A stretch of DNA of 57,347 nucleotides, from positions 1 through 57,347 of the forward strand of contig NZ_MUBJ01000025.1 in NCBI RefSeq assembly GCF_002127535.1. Reading direction: 5' to 3'. The notes under the pieces were generated by a model, which made no database searches, was not told where the DNA came from, and was given only the letters and a program-made list of their open reading frames with translations. This document shows positions 31,006 to 39,872 of the stretch, one piece after another. This DNA is from Xenorhabdus vietnamensis (lineage in GTDB: Bacteria > Pseudomonadota > Gammaproteobacteria > Enterobacterales > Enterobacteriaceae). Both the position numbers and the translations under genes were made by a program. Position 1 is the first letter of the stretch. Every line of letters starts with the position of its first letter.

Positions 31006-32895
31006 ATGGATGGATTAGTGTTTACTTGCCAGATAGGTGCGCTACCGGCCACAACTTTTCAGGTGGTGAATTTCAGTTTACAGGAAGGGCTGTCACAGCT
31101 TTATCATCTGTCTTTGACTGTGGTCAGCCCGCTTAACAGTGTGGTACTCAATGATCAGTTGGGCACTTATGCTTCTCTGACTGTCACCCGTAATGGCAAG
31201 GTGGAGCGTACGGTCAAAGGGATCGTAGCGGGTGCTTCGCAGGGTAATACTGATGGGCGGCAGACCTACTACACGTTTACTGTCCGGCCGGAAATGTGGC
31301 GGATGACGCTTCATCAGGACAGTCGTCTTTTCCAGCGTGAATCCGTGCCGGACATCCTTAAAAAACTACTGAAAGAGCATCGCGTCAAGTCGGACAGCAA
31401 GTTTTATGATGACAGTGATCACCACCCCGTTCGGGAATACACCACCCAGAAACGCGAATCTGCCTATGACTTTTGGTGCCGGTTGGCGGCAGAAGAGGGG
31501 ATTGCTTTCTGGTTTGAGGAAGAACAATTGTTTTTCAGTGACTCCCATTTGGGAATGACGGCGGATCTTAACCTGACTTACAACACTCAGCCCAATACCG
31601 ATGATAAAGATACTACCGCTTGGCAGTGGCAATACGGGGAATACCTCTGTCCGGATGAATATATCCATAAGGATTACAATTATCTTCGGCCTTCCCAGCC
31701 CTTGCAGACTCAGGCAAAGCTACCCCAAGGCGGACGTCATTCAATATTTGAAAGTTATGGGCGTTTTCCGGGGAGTAAAGAAGGTCATCCATTGGGTGAA
31801 GTGCGCCTTAACCAACTGAACAGCGAAAGTAAGCAGGGCTCAACTCAAACCAATTGTATTCAGTTGCGCCCCGGCAAAATTTTTATCCTGAAATCCCATC
31901 CCATTGCATCTATGAATGACCGCTGGCAGGTGGTGACCGTGAATCACTATGGTTCCCAGCCACAGGCGGCAGGGATTGCGGGTGAAGGTACTACGTTGAC
32001 CAATAACGTCACTTTTATTCCGGGGAAAGACGATTGGCGGCCGCCGTACCGTTACAAACCGCTGGCCGACGGGGATGAACTGGCAACAGTAGTGGGGCCG
32101 CCGGGGGAAGAGATTTTTGTCAACGAGCACGGTGCCATTAAGGTGCATTTTCACTGGAACCGCCATGATACGCCGGGGGACGGCTCTTCCTGCTGGGTGC
32201 GTGTGGCACAGGGCTGGAACGGCAATGGCTTCGGTTTTATGGCGATACCGCGTATTGGTCAGGAAGTCATTATCTCTTACCTGAACGGTGACATTGATCG
32301 TCCTATTGTGACGGGGTGTAACTACAATGGCCTGAACCGTCCGCCGCTCGATTTACCCGCACAGAAAACCCGCACCACCTTCAAGACGCGTACCCATAAA
32401 GGTGAGGGATTCAATGAACTGCGGTTTGAGGATGCGAAAGGCAGTGAAGAAGTGTTTATTCATGCCCAGAAGGATATGAATACCAAAGTGTTAAATAACC
32501 GTACCACGCAGGTGCAGGGTAATCATACTGAAACGATTGACGGTAATCAGGCCGTTATTGTGAAAAAAAATAAACAGGAAGTTGTGCAACAGACCAGTAC
32601 CGAAGTGGTCGGGATGGCCAAGACCCTGAAAGTGGGACAGGCTTATACCATTACCGTAGGTGCCAATATGACGACCTCCGTCTCCATGAGCCAAAACGAA
32701 ACGGTCGGTATGCAAAAAAGTATTTCTGTGGGGCAAAAACTGACTATCTCGGCCGGTAAGGTGATTGAATTGAAATGCGGTAACAGCACATTGCGTATGG
32801 ACAGTTCAGGCAAAATTACCATCAAAGGAAAAACGTTTCTGTTTGATGCCAGCGGCCCTGTGCAAATCCACGGCAAAGACATTGATTTGAACTAA
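31006..32895 (+). CDS. vgrG: type VI secretion spike protein VgrG (TssI)
   Basis: 629 residues from ATG 31006, which has GAGGAG at 30993-30998; the open frame extends 20 codons into tssF without a ribosome site. Domains: gp27-like hub (about 1-370, with RLAAEEGIAFWFEEE), gp5-like OB fold (about 385-450: SSCWVRVAQGWNGNGFGFMA, then IPRIGQEVIISY) and a repetitive beta-prism needle (V-G-x-x-x-T/S repeats, about 500-605) ending in ASGPVQIHGKDIDLN. No catalytic C-terminal extension, so it is a carrier VgrG. It would seat the PAAR-like tip encoded two genes on. Confidence 0.95.
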   Translation: MDGLVFTCQIGALPATTFQVVNFSLQEGLSQLYHLSLTVVSPLNSVVLNDQLGTYASLTVTRNGKVERTVKGIVAGASQGNTDGRQTYYTFTVRPEMWRMTLHQDSRLFQRESVPDILKKLLKEHRVKSDSKFYDDSDHHPVREYTTQKRESAYDFWCRLAAEEGIAFWFEEEQLFFSDSHLGMTADLNLTYNTQPNTDDKDTTAWQWQYGEYLCPDEYIHKDYNYLRPSQPLQTQAKLPQGGRHSIFESYGRFPGSKEGHPLGEVRLNQLNSESKQGSTQTNCIQLRPGKIFILKSHPIASMNDRWQVVTVNHYGSQPQAAGIAGEGTTLTNNVTFIPGKDDWRPPYRYKPLADGDELATVVGPPGEEIFVNEHGAIKVHFHWNRHDTPGDGSSCWVRVAQGWNGNGFGFMAIPRIGQEVIISYLNGDIDRPIVTGCNYNGLNRPPLDLPAQKTRTTFKTRTHKGEGFNELRFEDAKGSEEVFIHAQKDMNTKVLNNRTTQVQGNHTETIDGNQAVIVKKNKQEVVQQTSTEVVGMAKTLKVGQAYTITVGANMTTSVSMSQNETVGMQKSISVGQKLTISAGKVIELKCGNSTLRMDSSGKITIKGKTFLFDASGPVQIHGKDIDLN

Positions 32896-32907
32896 GGAGA
32901 CAGGACG

Positions 32908-34128
32908 GTGGAATTGAAGAATCTCACCCCTTTTTCGGTGATGAATTATCGAATGCTGGATACCGAAGATCAGGAATACGATGTTGTTGCCATGAAAGTC
33001 GGTTATCAGCTATTGCCTGCGGGTAAGGGCGAATATCTGGCCGAACTGCTGCCGGTGATGGATTTGTGTGTGCAGGATCAATACCGGGGAGGGTTGAACA
33101 TCTCGCAGGTATTGAAGGAAAGTGATCTGGCACTGTTTAAACCTAAATGTGACGTGATCGTCAATGGTACGGCTTATGCGCCGGAAGGCAAGCCTTGTCC
33201 CTCTTTTCCTATTCGCCTGTCAGTAACGGATGCCAATGGCGACATTTTACTGGATAAGACACTGAATATTACAGGTGAACGGGAATTTTTCCGCCCCGAT
33301 AACGGACAATGGCAGCTTTCTGATCCTAAACCATTTAACCGTTTACCGCTTGATTATCGTTATGCCTTTGGCGGGGGATGCCGGATTGAAGCCGAGGATG
33401 ATAAAGCGGCGAAAGAATTAACAGAGGAAGATAAGCTCTCTCCTGAACAACGCAGCCAACACCCCGATGGCGAAAAGGCTCCCATAGCTCATGCGGTTTG
33501 GGAATATAACCCCATCGGCACGGGATTTGTTTTGCCGTGGTATGCAAGGGCAAAAGATTTGCCTCGTTATCCGGCACCGCGTATTACCCATCCCAATGCA
33601 CCGGTAACTGCACAACATTTTGCCGCGATGCTGTCAGGCTATCTTTCAGCCACAGAACCCGCCAGCCAGCCACAGGGTATAGGGATTATCGGCCGGGCGT
33701 GGCTACCACGGCGAACTCTGGCGGGGACTTATGATCAAACATGGCTGGATCAACGCCATCCCTATCTGCCACAGGATTTTGATTTTGGTTACTGGAATGG
33801 TGCCCCGCAAGATCAGCAAATTGACTGGCCCTCTACCGATATCACATTGCAATTGACTAACCTAACACCGGATGGCTCCTTACAAACTCAACTGCCGGGG
33901 CATCGTCCTTTTATCCTGTTTCGCATGGAAGACGGCGATCTTTTCCCGATTCTGATGAATCTTGACACGCTGATCGTTGATACCGATGCGATGACACTGG
34001 AACTGACTTTTCGTCTGCATTTCAGCATTGACTTACCTATCAGAGTCACAGAAGCGCGGTTTGAAATAAATCCCAAAGCCCCCTTAATCACATTTGCACC
34101 CCAACCGGAGCAGAATCATGGCGGATAA
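32908..34128 (+). CDS. DUF2169 type VI effector adaptor
   Basis: 406 residues; GTG start with AAGGAG at 32894-32899, overlapping the vgrG stop. It begins ELKNLTPFSVMNYRMLDTED and contains NRLPLDYRYAFGGGC and FDFGYWNGAPQDQ, characteristic of DUF2169 proteins. These are encoded between VgrG and PAAR/DUF4150 genes with large effectors and are thought to help load the effector onto the spike. No signal peptide; cytosolic. The stop overlaps the start of the DUF4150 gene (ATG within the last codons), indicating translational coupling. Confidence 0.85.
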   Translation: MELKNLTPFSVMNYRMLDTEDQEYDVVAMKVGYQLLPAGKGEYLAELLPVMDLCVQDQYRGGLNISQVLKESDLALFKPKCDVIVNGTAYAPEGKPCPSFPIRLSVTDANGDILLDKTLNITGEREFFRPDNGQWQLSDPKPFNRLPLDYRYAFGGGCRIEAEDDKAAKELTEEDKLSPEQRSQHPDGEKAPIAHAVWEYNPIGTGFVLPWYARAKDLPRYPAPRITHPNAPVTAQHFAAMLSGYLSATEPASQPQGIGIIGRAWLPRRTLAGTYDQTWLDQRHPYLPQDFDFGYWNGAPQDQQIDWPSTDITLQLTNLTPDGSLQTQLPGHRPFILFRMEDGDLFPILMNLDTLIVDTDAMTLELTFRLHFSIDLPIRVTEARFEINPKAPLITFAPQPEQNHGG

Positions 34129-34474
34129 CTATATTGCTCGTAAAGATACCCAATGGCTAATTATCAGTTTGGTTCCCGATGTCTGTAAAACCCCGATGGG
34201 TCCCGCCACACCGCCGATCCCTTATCCGGTTATTGCCAAACTGGAAGATACTTCCGCACCGACAACATCGGTGCGTGCAAATGGGCAACCAGTGGTGGTA
34301 TTCGGGCAAAGTTTTGTCCCGCAGACATTGGGGGATGAGGCGGGAACGGCGATGGGGATTAAAAGTGGCACGGTGGGGGGGAAATGTCACCCGGAAGAAC
34401 ACACACAAACAGTACGGGCTGGTGGCAAATTGACATTACGCCACGGGGATAAATTCTGGATGAATGGGGAATAA
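34118..34474 (+). CDS. DUF4150 PAAR-like spike tip protein
   Basis: 118 residues from ATG 34118 (GGAG upstream; overlaps the previous stop by 11 bases). The chain shows the PAAR-like pattern of DUF4150: DVCKTPMGPATPPIPYPV, then VVVFGQSF, GDEAGTAMGIKSGTVGGKC and the RHGDKFWMNG end. Such proteins cap VgrG and bind the effector. It is encoded immediately before the Rhs gene, whose own N-terminus lacks a PAAR domain, so the tip and the toxin are separate chains here. Confidence 0.85.
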   Translation: MADNYIARKDTQWLIISLVPDVCKTPMGPATPPIPYPVIAKLEDTSAPTTSVRANGQPVVVFGQSFVPQTLGDEAGTAMGIKSGTVGGKCHPEEHTQTVRAGGKLTLRHGDKFWMNGE

Positions 34475-34484
34475 GGGAGGAAAT

Positions 34485-37400
34485 ATGGCAAAAGGAGCAA
34501 AAGATGATAGTCCGACTGGTACGGGGAATACGCTGGGGACTATTGTTGGTCAGCCAAAGCGGGCGAAAAGGCGTCCCAGAGAAGCGAATCCACATGTTAA
34601 ACCGAGTGAAGAAAAACCTTCTTTCTTTGACTCATTGTTTGGAAAAGGGCCTTCTGACCTTGACCGATTGGGTGAGAGAGCTACTGACTCATTGTTTGGA
34701 AAAGGGCCTTCTGACCTTGACCGATTGGGTGAGAGAGCCACTGACTCATTGTTTGGAAAAGGGCCTTCTGACTTTGACCGACGGGGTGAGGAAAATATCC
34801 GTAAGATTGTGGACAACATGTTTGGAAAAGGGCCTTCTGACTTTGACCGATGGGGTGAGGAAAATATCCGTAAGATTGTGGACAACATTGCTGATTGGGC
34901 TAGTGAGCAAGGCAAAAACTTAGCTGAGGCAGTAAAAAATCCTGGAGAAGCAATAAAAGGGTTTGGAAAGGGGCTTTTTAATTCTGTAATCGATCTTGCT
35001 CAAATGATAGAGAAAATTCCTCAAGCGGAATTGGCATTATTAGGAGAAGGATTGAAGTTGGTAGGAGCTAATAAGGTAGGAGAACTATTTTCTAATTTTA
35101 GTCAAAAGTATGGAGATATAGTCCAAGGTGCTTTGGGAGCTATGCGTATGGAATTACGTACTCCTGGTGAGCAAGGTGGTGCTTTGATAGGTGAGGTTGT
35201 TTCGTTATTTGTTGGTCCTGGTAAGGTAAAGACATTTATCAAAGTAGGTTCTAAGTTTGTGGCTTTTGTTTCTAAGGCCGCTAAAGGGAAAGGAGTAGTG
35301 ACTGATGTTCTCAAAGCAAAAAAAGCCCTGAATGAAACCAAATCTATCGCTAAAACAGAGAAAGGAAGCCGAGTTAAAGGCGAAAAGAAAAAAGATCAAT
35401 CGACTAATTCAAAGAAATCAAAAGAAAAAGAGGGCAAGAAAGAAAACGATTCAGACAACCAATCTGATCAAGAACATTCTTCTACGTGTAAAGGTGGCAG
35501 TTGTGGAAAAGGAGAACCTGTCGATATCACCTCTGGCGATTATCTACAAACGTTTTCAGTTATTTCCATCCCCGGTTTGTTACCGATTACCTTAACCCGA
35601 ACTTATCGTTCTACCGCCTGCCTGAACGGGTTATTAGGGCGAAAATGGGCCGATGACTGGTCACGTCAATTAGTGGTAAACGGCGAAACAGTCCATTTTA
35701 CCGATGCCGACGGGCAGATTTATGATTTTTCTGTGCCGGAAAATCAAGTTTTGGTTCGCAACCGCCATCTTTTGCATTGTTTGTTGACCGGAGAACTTGA
35801 TGGTGAACTCTGTTTGCTCAACAAACAGAACCAGCAAACTTTCCACTTTAACCATCTTGACGGCAATCAGCGTCGGCTGTCAGCGATCACCGATCGCCAT
35901 CAGAATCATATTCAGTTTATTTATAACGACCAGCATCAGTTGACTGAAGTTATACGCAATGATGGTTTCCGGTTAACCCTCCGCTATCAGGATCATCAAC
36001 TGCGGACAGTGGATTACCACTTTCAGCAGATACAACAGCGTCTGGTCACTTGCCATTATGACCAGCACGGTTATTTGGCAGAATGTGATGCCTTTCAGCA
36101 AAACCATCTCTGGCATGAATACACCGCACAAGGGTTTATGACCCGCTGGCATGATACGGATAAGACCGATTTTTATATTCACTATGATGAACGTGGACGG
36201 GTAATTTCCACCCATTCTTCCGCAGGTTATTGGGACGATCGTTTTATCTATGACGATGAGGCTCGCGTTACCACTTATCTTGATGCTGAAGGCGGAAAAA
36301 CCCTTTCCTATTACAACCAGAATAATCAGGTGATCCGTGAGGTTGATCCGTTAGGGCGTGAAATCCGTACGCAATGGCGTTACAACCAGAAGGTTTGGGA
36401 AATTGATCCACTGGGAGGTTATACCACTTTTGACTATAACAATGACGGTGCGTTAACCGAAATTATTCTACCAACCGGCGAAGCTTTTTACTATGACTAT
36501 GATGAACACGGCCAGCTTATTGAGGCTACTTTACCCACAGGCGATATCTGGCAATTTCATCATGATAAGCAGGGCAATCTAACCGCTGTCACTAATCCAC
36601 AAGGGCATCAAGAAGAGTATCAATACGGTATTCACGGAGAATTGCGGCAGCATCTGTTGCCGGATGGTCGGCAATGGCACTATGCCTATGACGAACATCA
36701 GCGGCTTGCTGCGGTTATGACGCCAGATGGTCAAACGACAAGTTTGGAACTGGATGAACTGGGGCGTTTACGCCGTACTACCGATGCACTTAAGCAGGAA
36801 ACCCGTTACCGCTATAGCCCTGTTCATGCCAGCCTCGATAATGGCAGCCTGACAGAAGTTGAATTGCCGGATGGCGTTACCCAGCATATGGAATATGACA
36901 GTGAACGGCGTGTTATTGCGGTTACTGATGGAGAAGGCCGCACTACTCGCTACAGTTATGGTGCTTTTGACCTATTGACCCATATTACCCGCCCGGATGG
37001 TACAACATTACACTTTGGCTATGATCGTCTCACCCGTTTTTGCTCTGTTACGGCCTCGACAGGGGAAACCTATCGCTATGAGCGGGATGCCGCTGGTCAG
37101 ATTATCCGTGAAGTCGATTTTACCGGCCGCACCATTGATTATCAGTATGATGCGTTGGGGCGTCGCATTCAGGCTAGTTACCCTGATAATCACTCACTGC
37201 GCTGGCATTACTCTTCGGCAGGTTTATTGACCCGACAGGAAACTTGGTATCAGGCGGGAGATAAGGAAGAACTGAAATCGGTTACTACTTATGAATATAA
37301 CGCCCGTCGCCAGATTATCAGAGCAGCGAATGACGATGCGGTGGTGGAATATGAATATGATGCGAAGGGTTTGCCCGTTTGTGAACGCATTAATGGGCGG

Positions 37401-39137
37401 GAAATTACCCGTGAATGGAATGATTTTGAACAAATAACTGCGGAAACTATCGGTGAGCATACCCTGCGCTTTGGTTATAACGTGATGGGGGCTGTTAACC
37501 ATTTTCAGTTTAACCAACATACGCCGCTGACTTTGAGCCATGATGCCTTGGGGCGGGAAGTTGTTCGGGAAAGTGCAGAAGGTTTTATTCTTGCCAGCCG
37601 ATATACCTCGACAGGGTTGCTGGCGCACCAATCCGCCGGGCGAGCCACAGTGCTGTTTCGTGAAACTTTGGCACAAAATGATCCCCATTTCCCACCACAG
37701 GCCACCGCGGTTAACCGTAGCTGGCAATATGACCGTGCGTACAGCGTCAGAAGGATTGATGATGATATTTGGGGACAGACTCGTTACTGCTATAACCAGA
37801 ATGACCAGATTATCAGCGCCACATTTAATGGTCGGTTACCCTATGAAGAACAGTTCCGCTATGACGCTAATGGCAATTTGAGCCAACATGTGCTGGTGGA
37901 TGCACAAGGAGCAATTAAGCAATTTGAACAATATCAGCAGGCAGGAAGGGTTATTAAGCGTGGCAATGTCACTTACCGTTATGATGACAATGGTCGGCAG
38001 GTGGAAAAAACCGAACACCATGATGGCTTTCGCCTACAGGTATGGCGTTATCGTTGGGATACGCAAAACCAGTTAACCCACTGTGAAACGCCGGATGGTT
38101 CACGCTGGCACTATCGCTATGATGCCTTTGGCCGGCGTATCCGCAAGCTGAAAGTGCACGATGGCAAACTGGCTGCGGCTAACCTGCAACGATGGCTGGA
38201 TGGAAAACCGGATTTAACGGCAAAACCCGATACCATTATGGGGTATGACTATCTCTGGAGTGGTGACCAGTTGGTTGAAGAGGTTCCACTTTATGCGGAT
38301 GGTACACCTGCCTACGATCGCAGTATTTTCTGGTTGTATCAACCGGGAGCATTAACTCTTTCTGCCCGCTATGAAAAAGGCAAGTTGTATTACATCGTCA
38401 GTGACCATCAGGGGACGCCACGGGAAATACTGAGTGAATCCGGTAAGCTGGTTTGGGCAAGTCGGTTGACAACATGGGGAAAAGCTGAACGAATGCCGCT
38501 ATTAGCTGCCAATGATGAGGATTATTATGTTAGCTGTAATCTGCGATTCGCCGGGCAGTATGAGGATGAGGAAAGCGGGTTATATTATAATCGGTTTCGG
38601 TATTATGATTGTGATGTAGGGCAATATTTGACGTTTGATCCGATCGGGCTGTTGGGCGGGATGAACCCGTATGGGTATGTGCACAATCCTACAAGATGGA
38701 TTGATCCATTTGGTTTAGTTCCTTGCATTGATGGTAATCATGTATATAAAGGTGATACGGGTGGTGGCTTTCATTATCGTGAGAATGGTATTGATCCTCC
38801 AAATGCTAAAGTAGTGGATACTCCAGAATCTATTGTTAGAGATGGTAATGGTGTATATAAAGCAAATGTTGAGATAACGGGTAAAGATGGGATTTCTTTA
38901 CATAAAGAATCAACATTTTTTCCTGATAATTGGAGAGAAGATCAAGTTAGGCAGGCAATATTACAAGCGTTTCAAAATTCGGGGCATTCAACAACTCAAG
39001 GAGGACGTTGGTTAGGAAAATATAATAATACAAACCCTTTAATGGGAAAAATTGTTCATGACATGGAAATTAGAGGTTACTTTAATGCAAATAATAGAGG
39101 TGGCATAATAAAAACAGCATATCCTGTGTTTAAATAG
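34485..39137 (+). CDS. Rhs-family type VI effector with EndoU-like ribonuclease tip
   Basis: 1550 residues from ATG 34485 (GGGAGG at 34475-34480; the in-frame ATG at 34464 lies inside the previous gene). Regions: four tandem FGKGPSD repeats (about 49-135), a helical part with hydrophobic stretches (about 140-270), a Lys/Glu/Ser-rich linker (270-340), then from GKGEPVDITSGDYL (about 340) the Rhs/YD-repeat shell to about 1400. The shell ends with the conserved DPIGLLGGMNPYGYVHNP...DPFGL motif; self-cleavage after Leu1411 is expected. The released tip (about 1412-1550) matches bacterial EndoU nucleases: His1419, His1430 in GGGFH, Lys1474 and STFFPDNW (1476-1483), ending TAYPVF. The tip is AT-rich, the shell is not, as in other exchangeable Rhs toxins. 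Predicted role: RNA cleavage in a target cell. Confidence 0.92.
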   Translation: MAKGAKDDSPTGTGNTLGTIVGQPKRAKRRPREANPHVKPSEEKPSFFDSLFGKGPSDLDRLGERATDSLFGKGPSDLDRLGERATDSLFGKGPSDFDRRGEENIRKIVDNMFGKGPSDFDRWGEENIRKIVDNIADWASEQGKNLAEAVKNPGEAIKGFGKGLFNSVIDLAQMIEKIPQAELALLGEGLKLVGANKVGELFSNFSQKYGDIVQGALGAMRMELRTPGEQGGALIGEVVSLFVGPGKVKTFIKVGSKFVAFVSKAAKGKGVVTDVLKAKKALNETKSIAKTEKGSRVKGEKKKDQSTNSKKSKEKEGKKENDSDNQSDQEHSSTCKGGSCGKGEPVDITSGDYLQTFSVISIPGLLPITLTRTYRSTACLNGLLGRKWADDWSRQLVVNGETVHFTDADGQIYDFSVPENQVLVRNRHLLHCLLTGELDGELCLLNKQNQQTFHFNHLDGNQRRLSAITDRHQNHIQFIYNDQHQLTEVIRNDGFRLTLRYQDHQLRTVDYHFQQIQQRLVTCHYDQHGYLAECDAFQQNHLWHEYTAQGFMTRWHDTDKTDFYIHYDERGRVISTHSSAGYWDDRFIYDDEARVTTYLDAEGGKTLSYYNQNNQVIREVDPLGREIRTQWRYNQKVWEIDPLGGYTTFDYNNDGALTEIILPTGEAFYYDYDEHGQLIEATLPTGDIWQFHHDKQGNLTAVTNPQGHQEEYQYGIHGELRQHLLPDGRQWHYAYDEHQRLAAVMTPDGQTTSLELDELGRLRRTTDALKQETRYRYSPVHASLDNGSLTEVELPDGVTQHMEYDSERRVIAVTDGEGRTTRYSYGAFDLLTHITRPDGTTLHFGYDRLTRFCSVTASTGETYRYERDAAGQIIREVDFTGRTIDYQYDALGRRIQASYPDNHSLRWHYSSAGLLTRQETWYQAGDKEELKSVTTYEYNARRQIIRAANDDAVVEYEYDAKGLPVCERINGREITREWNDFEQITAETIGEHTLRFGYNVMGAVNHFQFNQHTPLTLSHDALGREVVRESAEGFILASRYTSTGLLAHQSAGRATVLFRETLAQNDPHFPPQATAVNRSWQYDRAYSVRRIDDDIWGQTRYCYNQNDQIISATFNGRLPYEEQFRYDANGNLSQHVLVDAQGAIKQFEQYQQAGRVIKRGNVTYRYDDNGRQVEKTEHHDGFRLQVWRYRWDTQNQLTHCETPDGSRWHYRYDAFGRRIRKLKVHDGKLAAANLQRWLDGKPDLTAKPDTIMGYDYLWSGDQLVEEVPLYADGTPAYDRSIFWLYQPGALTLSARYEKGKLYYIVSDHQGTPREILSESGKLVWASRLTTWGKAERMPLLAANDEDYYVSCNLRFAGQYEDEESGLYYNRFRYYDCDVGQYLTFDPIGLLGGMNPYGYVHNPTRWIDPFGLVPCIDGNHVYKGDTGGGFHYRENGIDPPNAKVVDTPESIVRDGNGVYKANVEITGKDGISLHKESTFFPDNWREDQVRQAILQAFQNSGHSTTQGGRWLGKYNNTNPLMGKIVHDMEIRGYFNANNRGGIIKTAYPVFK
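34629..34889 (+). repeat. tandem coding repeats in the Rhs N-terminus
   Basis: Two 57-base units (34629, 34686) encode DSLFGKGPSDLDRLGERAT. A third starts at 34743. From 34752 and 34821 two 69-base units encode FGKGPSDFDR-GEENIRKIVDN. All four share FGKGPSD-x-DR-x-GE at near-identical DNA level, implying recent duplication. Confidence 0.9.
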
Positions 39138-39178
39138 ACCTTGTTTCTAAATTTGTGGAATTTCCTGTTTTTGATCTA

Positions 39179-39212
39179 GTTAATCTCCCGCCTTAACTAG
39201 CGGGAGATTAAC
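39179..39212. terminator. inverted repeat between rhs and nth, possible terminator
   Basis: GTTAATCTCCCGC (39179-39191) pairs perfectly with GCGGGAGATTAAC (39200-39212), 13 bp with an 8-base loop. It lies between convergent genes and has no clear T tract. Confidence 0.6.
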
Positions 39213-39225
39213 CAAATATAGTTTA

Positions 39226-39858
39226 TTATTCCGTCTTATCCCCATACTCACAAAGATCTTCAATAATACAAGATCCACAGCGAGGTTTACGGGCAATACA
39301 AGTATAGCGGCCATGTAAAATTAGCCAATGGTGGCAATCCACCTTGAATTCATCGGGCACCACTTTCAATAAATTCTTTTCCACTTCATCCACATTTTTG
39401 CCGGGTGCAAATTGCGTCCGATTACTGACGCGAAAAATATGGGTATCAACGGCAATGGTTGGCCAGCCAAAAGCGGTGTTCAGCACAACATTAGCCGTTT
39501 TTCGCCCCACTCCCGGTAGCGCTTCTAATGCTGTGCGATCTTCCGGCACTTCACCCTGATGCTTTTCCAGCAAAATCCGGCAGGTTTTAATCACATTTTC
39601 CGCTTTGGTGTTATATAACCCGATGGTTTTTATATACTCTTTCAAACCATCAACCCCTAAATCAAGGATCGCCTGCGGTGTATTGGCAACAGGGTATAAC
39701 TTTGCCGTTGCTTTATTGACGCTGACGTCTGTCGCCTGTGCAGACAGTAAAACGGAGATCAGCAATTCAAAAGGGGAATTGAAAACTAATTCGGTAGTGG
39801 GGTGTGGATTGTGATCCCGTAAGCGGGTGAGTATCTCAACCCGTTTTTGTTGATTCAT
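39226..39858 (-). CDS. nth: endonuclease III
   Basis: 210 residues from the ATG at 39858 (AAGGTG upstream), matching the E. coli start; the frame runs 25 codons further up into rnfE. Helix-hairpin-helix LPGVGRKTANV holds the catalytic Lys, VDTHIFRV the catalytic Asp, and the C-terminal [4Fe-4S] loop is C-x6-C-x2-C-x5-C (CIARKPRCGSCIIEDLC). A DNA glycosylase/AP lyase for oxidised pyrimidines. Last gene of the rnf operon, 14 bases after rnfE, as in E. coli. Confidence 0.97.
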   Translation of the reverse strand: MNQQKRVEILTRLRDHNPHPTTELVFNSPFELLISVLLSAQATDVSVNKATAKLYPVANTPQAILDLGVDGLKEYIKTIGLYNTKAENVIKTCRILLEKHQGEVPEDRTALEALPGVGRKTANVVLNTAFGWPTIAVDTHIFRVSNRTQFAPGKNVDEVEKNLLKVVPDEFKVDCHHWLILHGRYTCIARKPRCGSCIIEDLCEYGDKTE

Positions 39859-39872
39859 AGCTAATTGCACCT

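Noticed and set aside
34629..34889. CRISPR-like regular repeats
   Set aside because: The units are in frame, contiguous and coding, with no spacers.
34550..34915. 121-codon minus-strand ORF with repeats opposite the Rhs start
   Set aside because: A mirror of the tandem coding repeats; the plus-strand frame is continuous with Rhs.
37224..37727. 167-codon minus-strand ORF inside the Rhs core
   Set aside because: Antisense to clear YD-repeat coding sequence, no family features.
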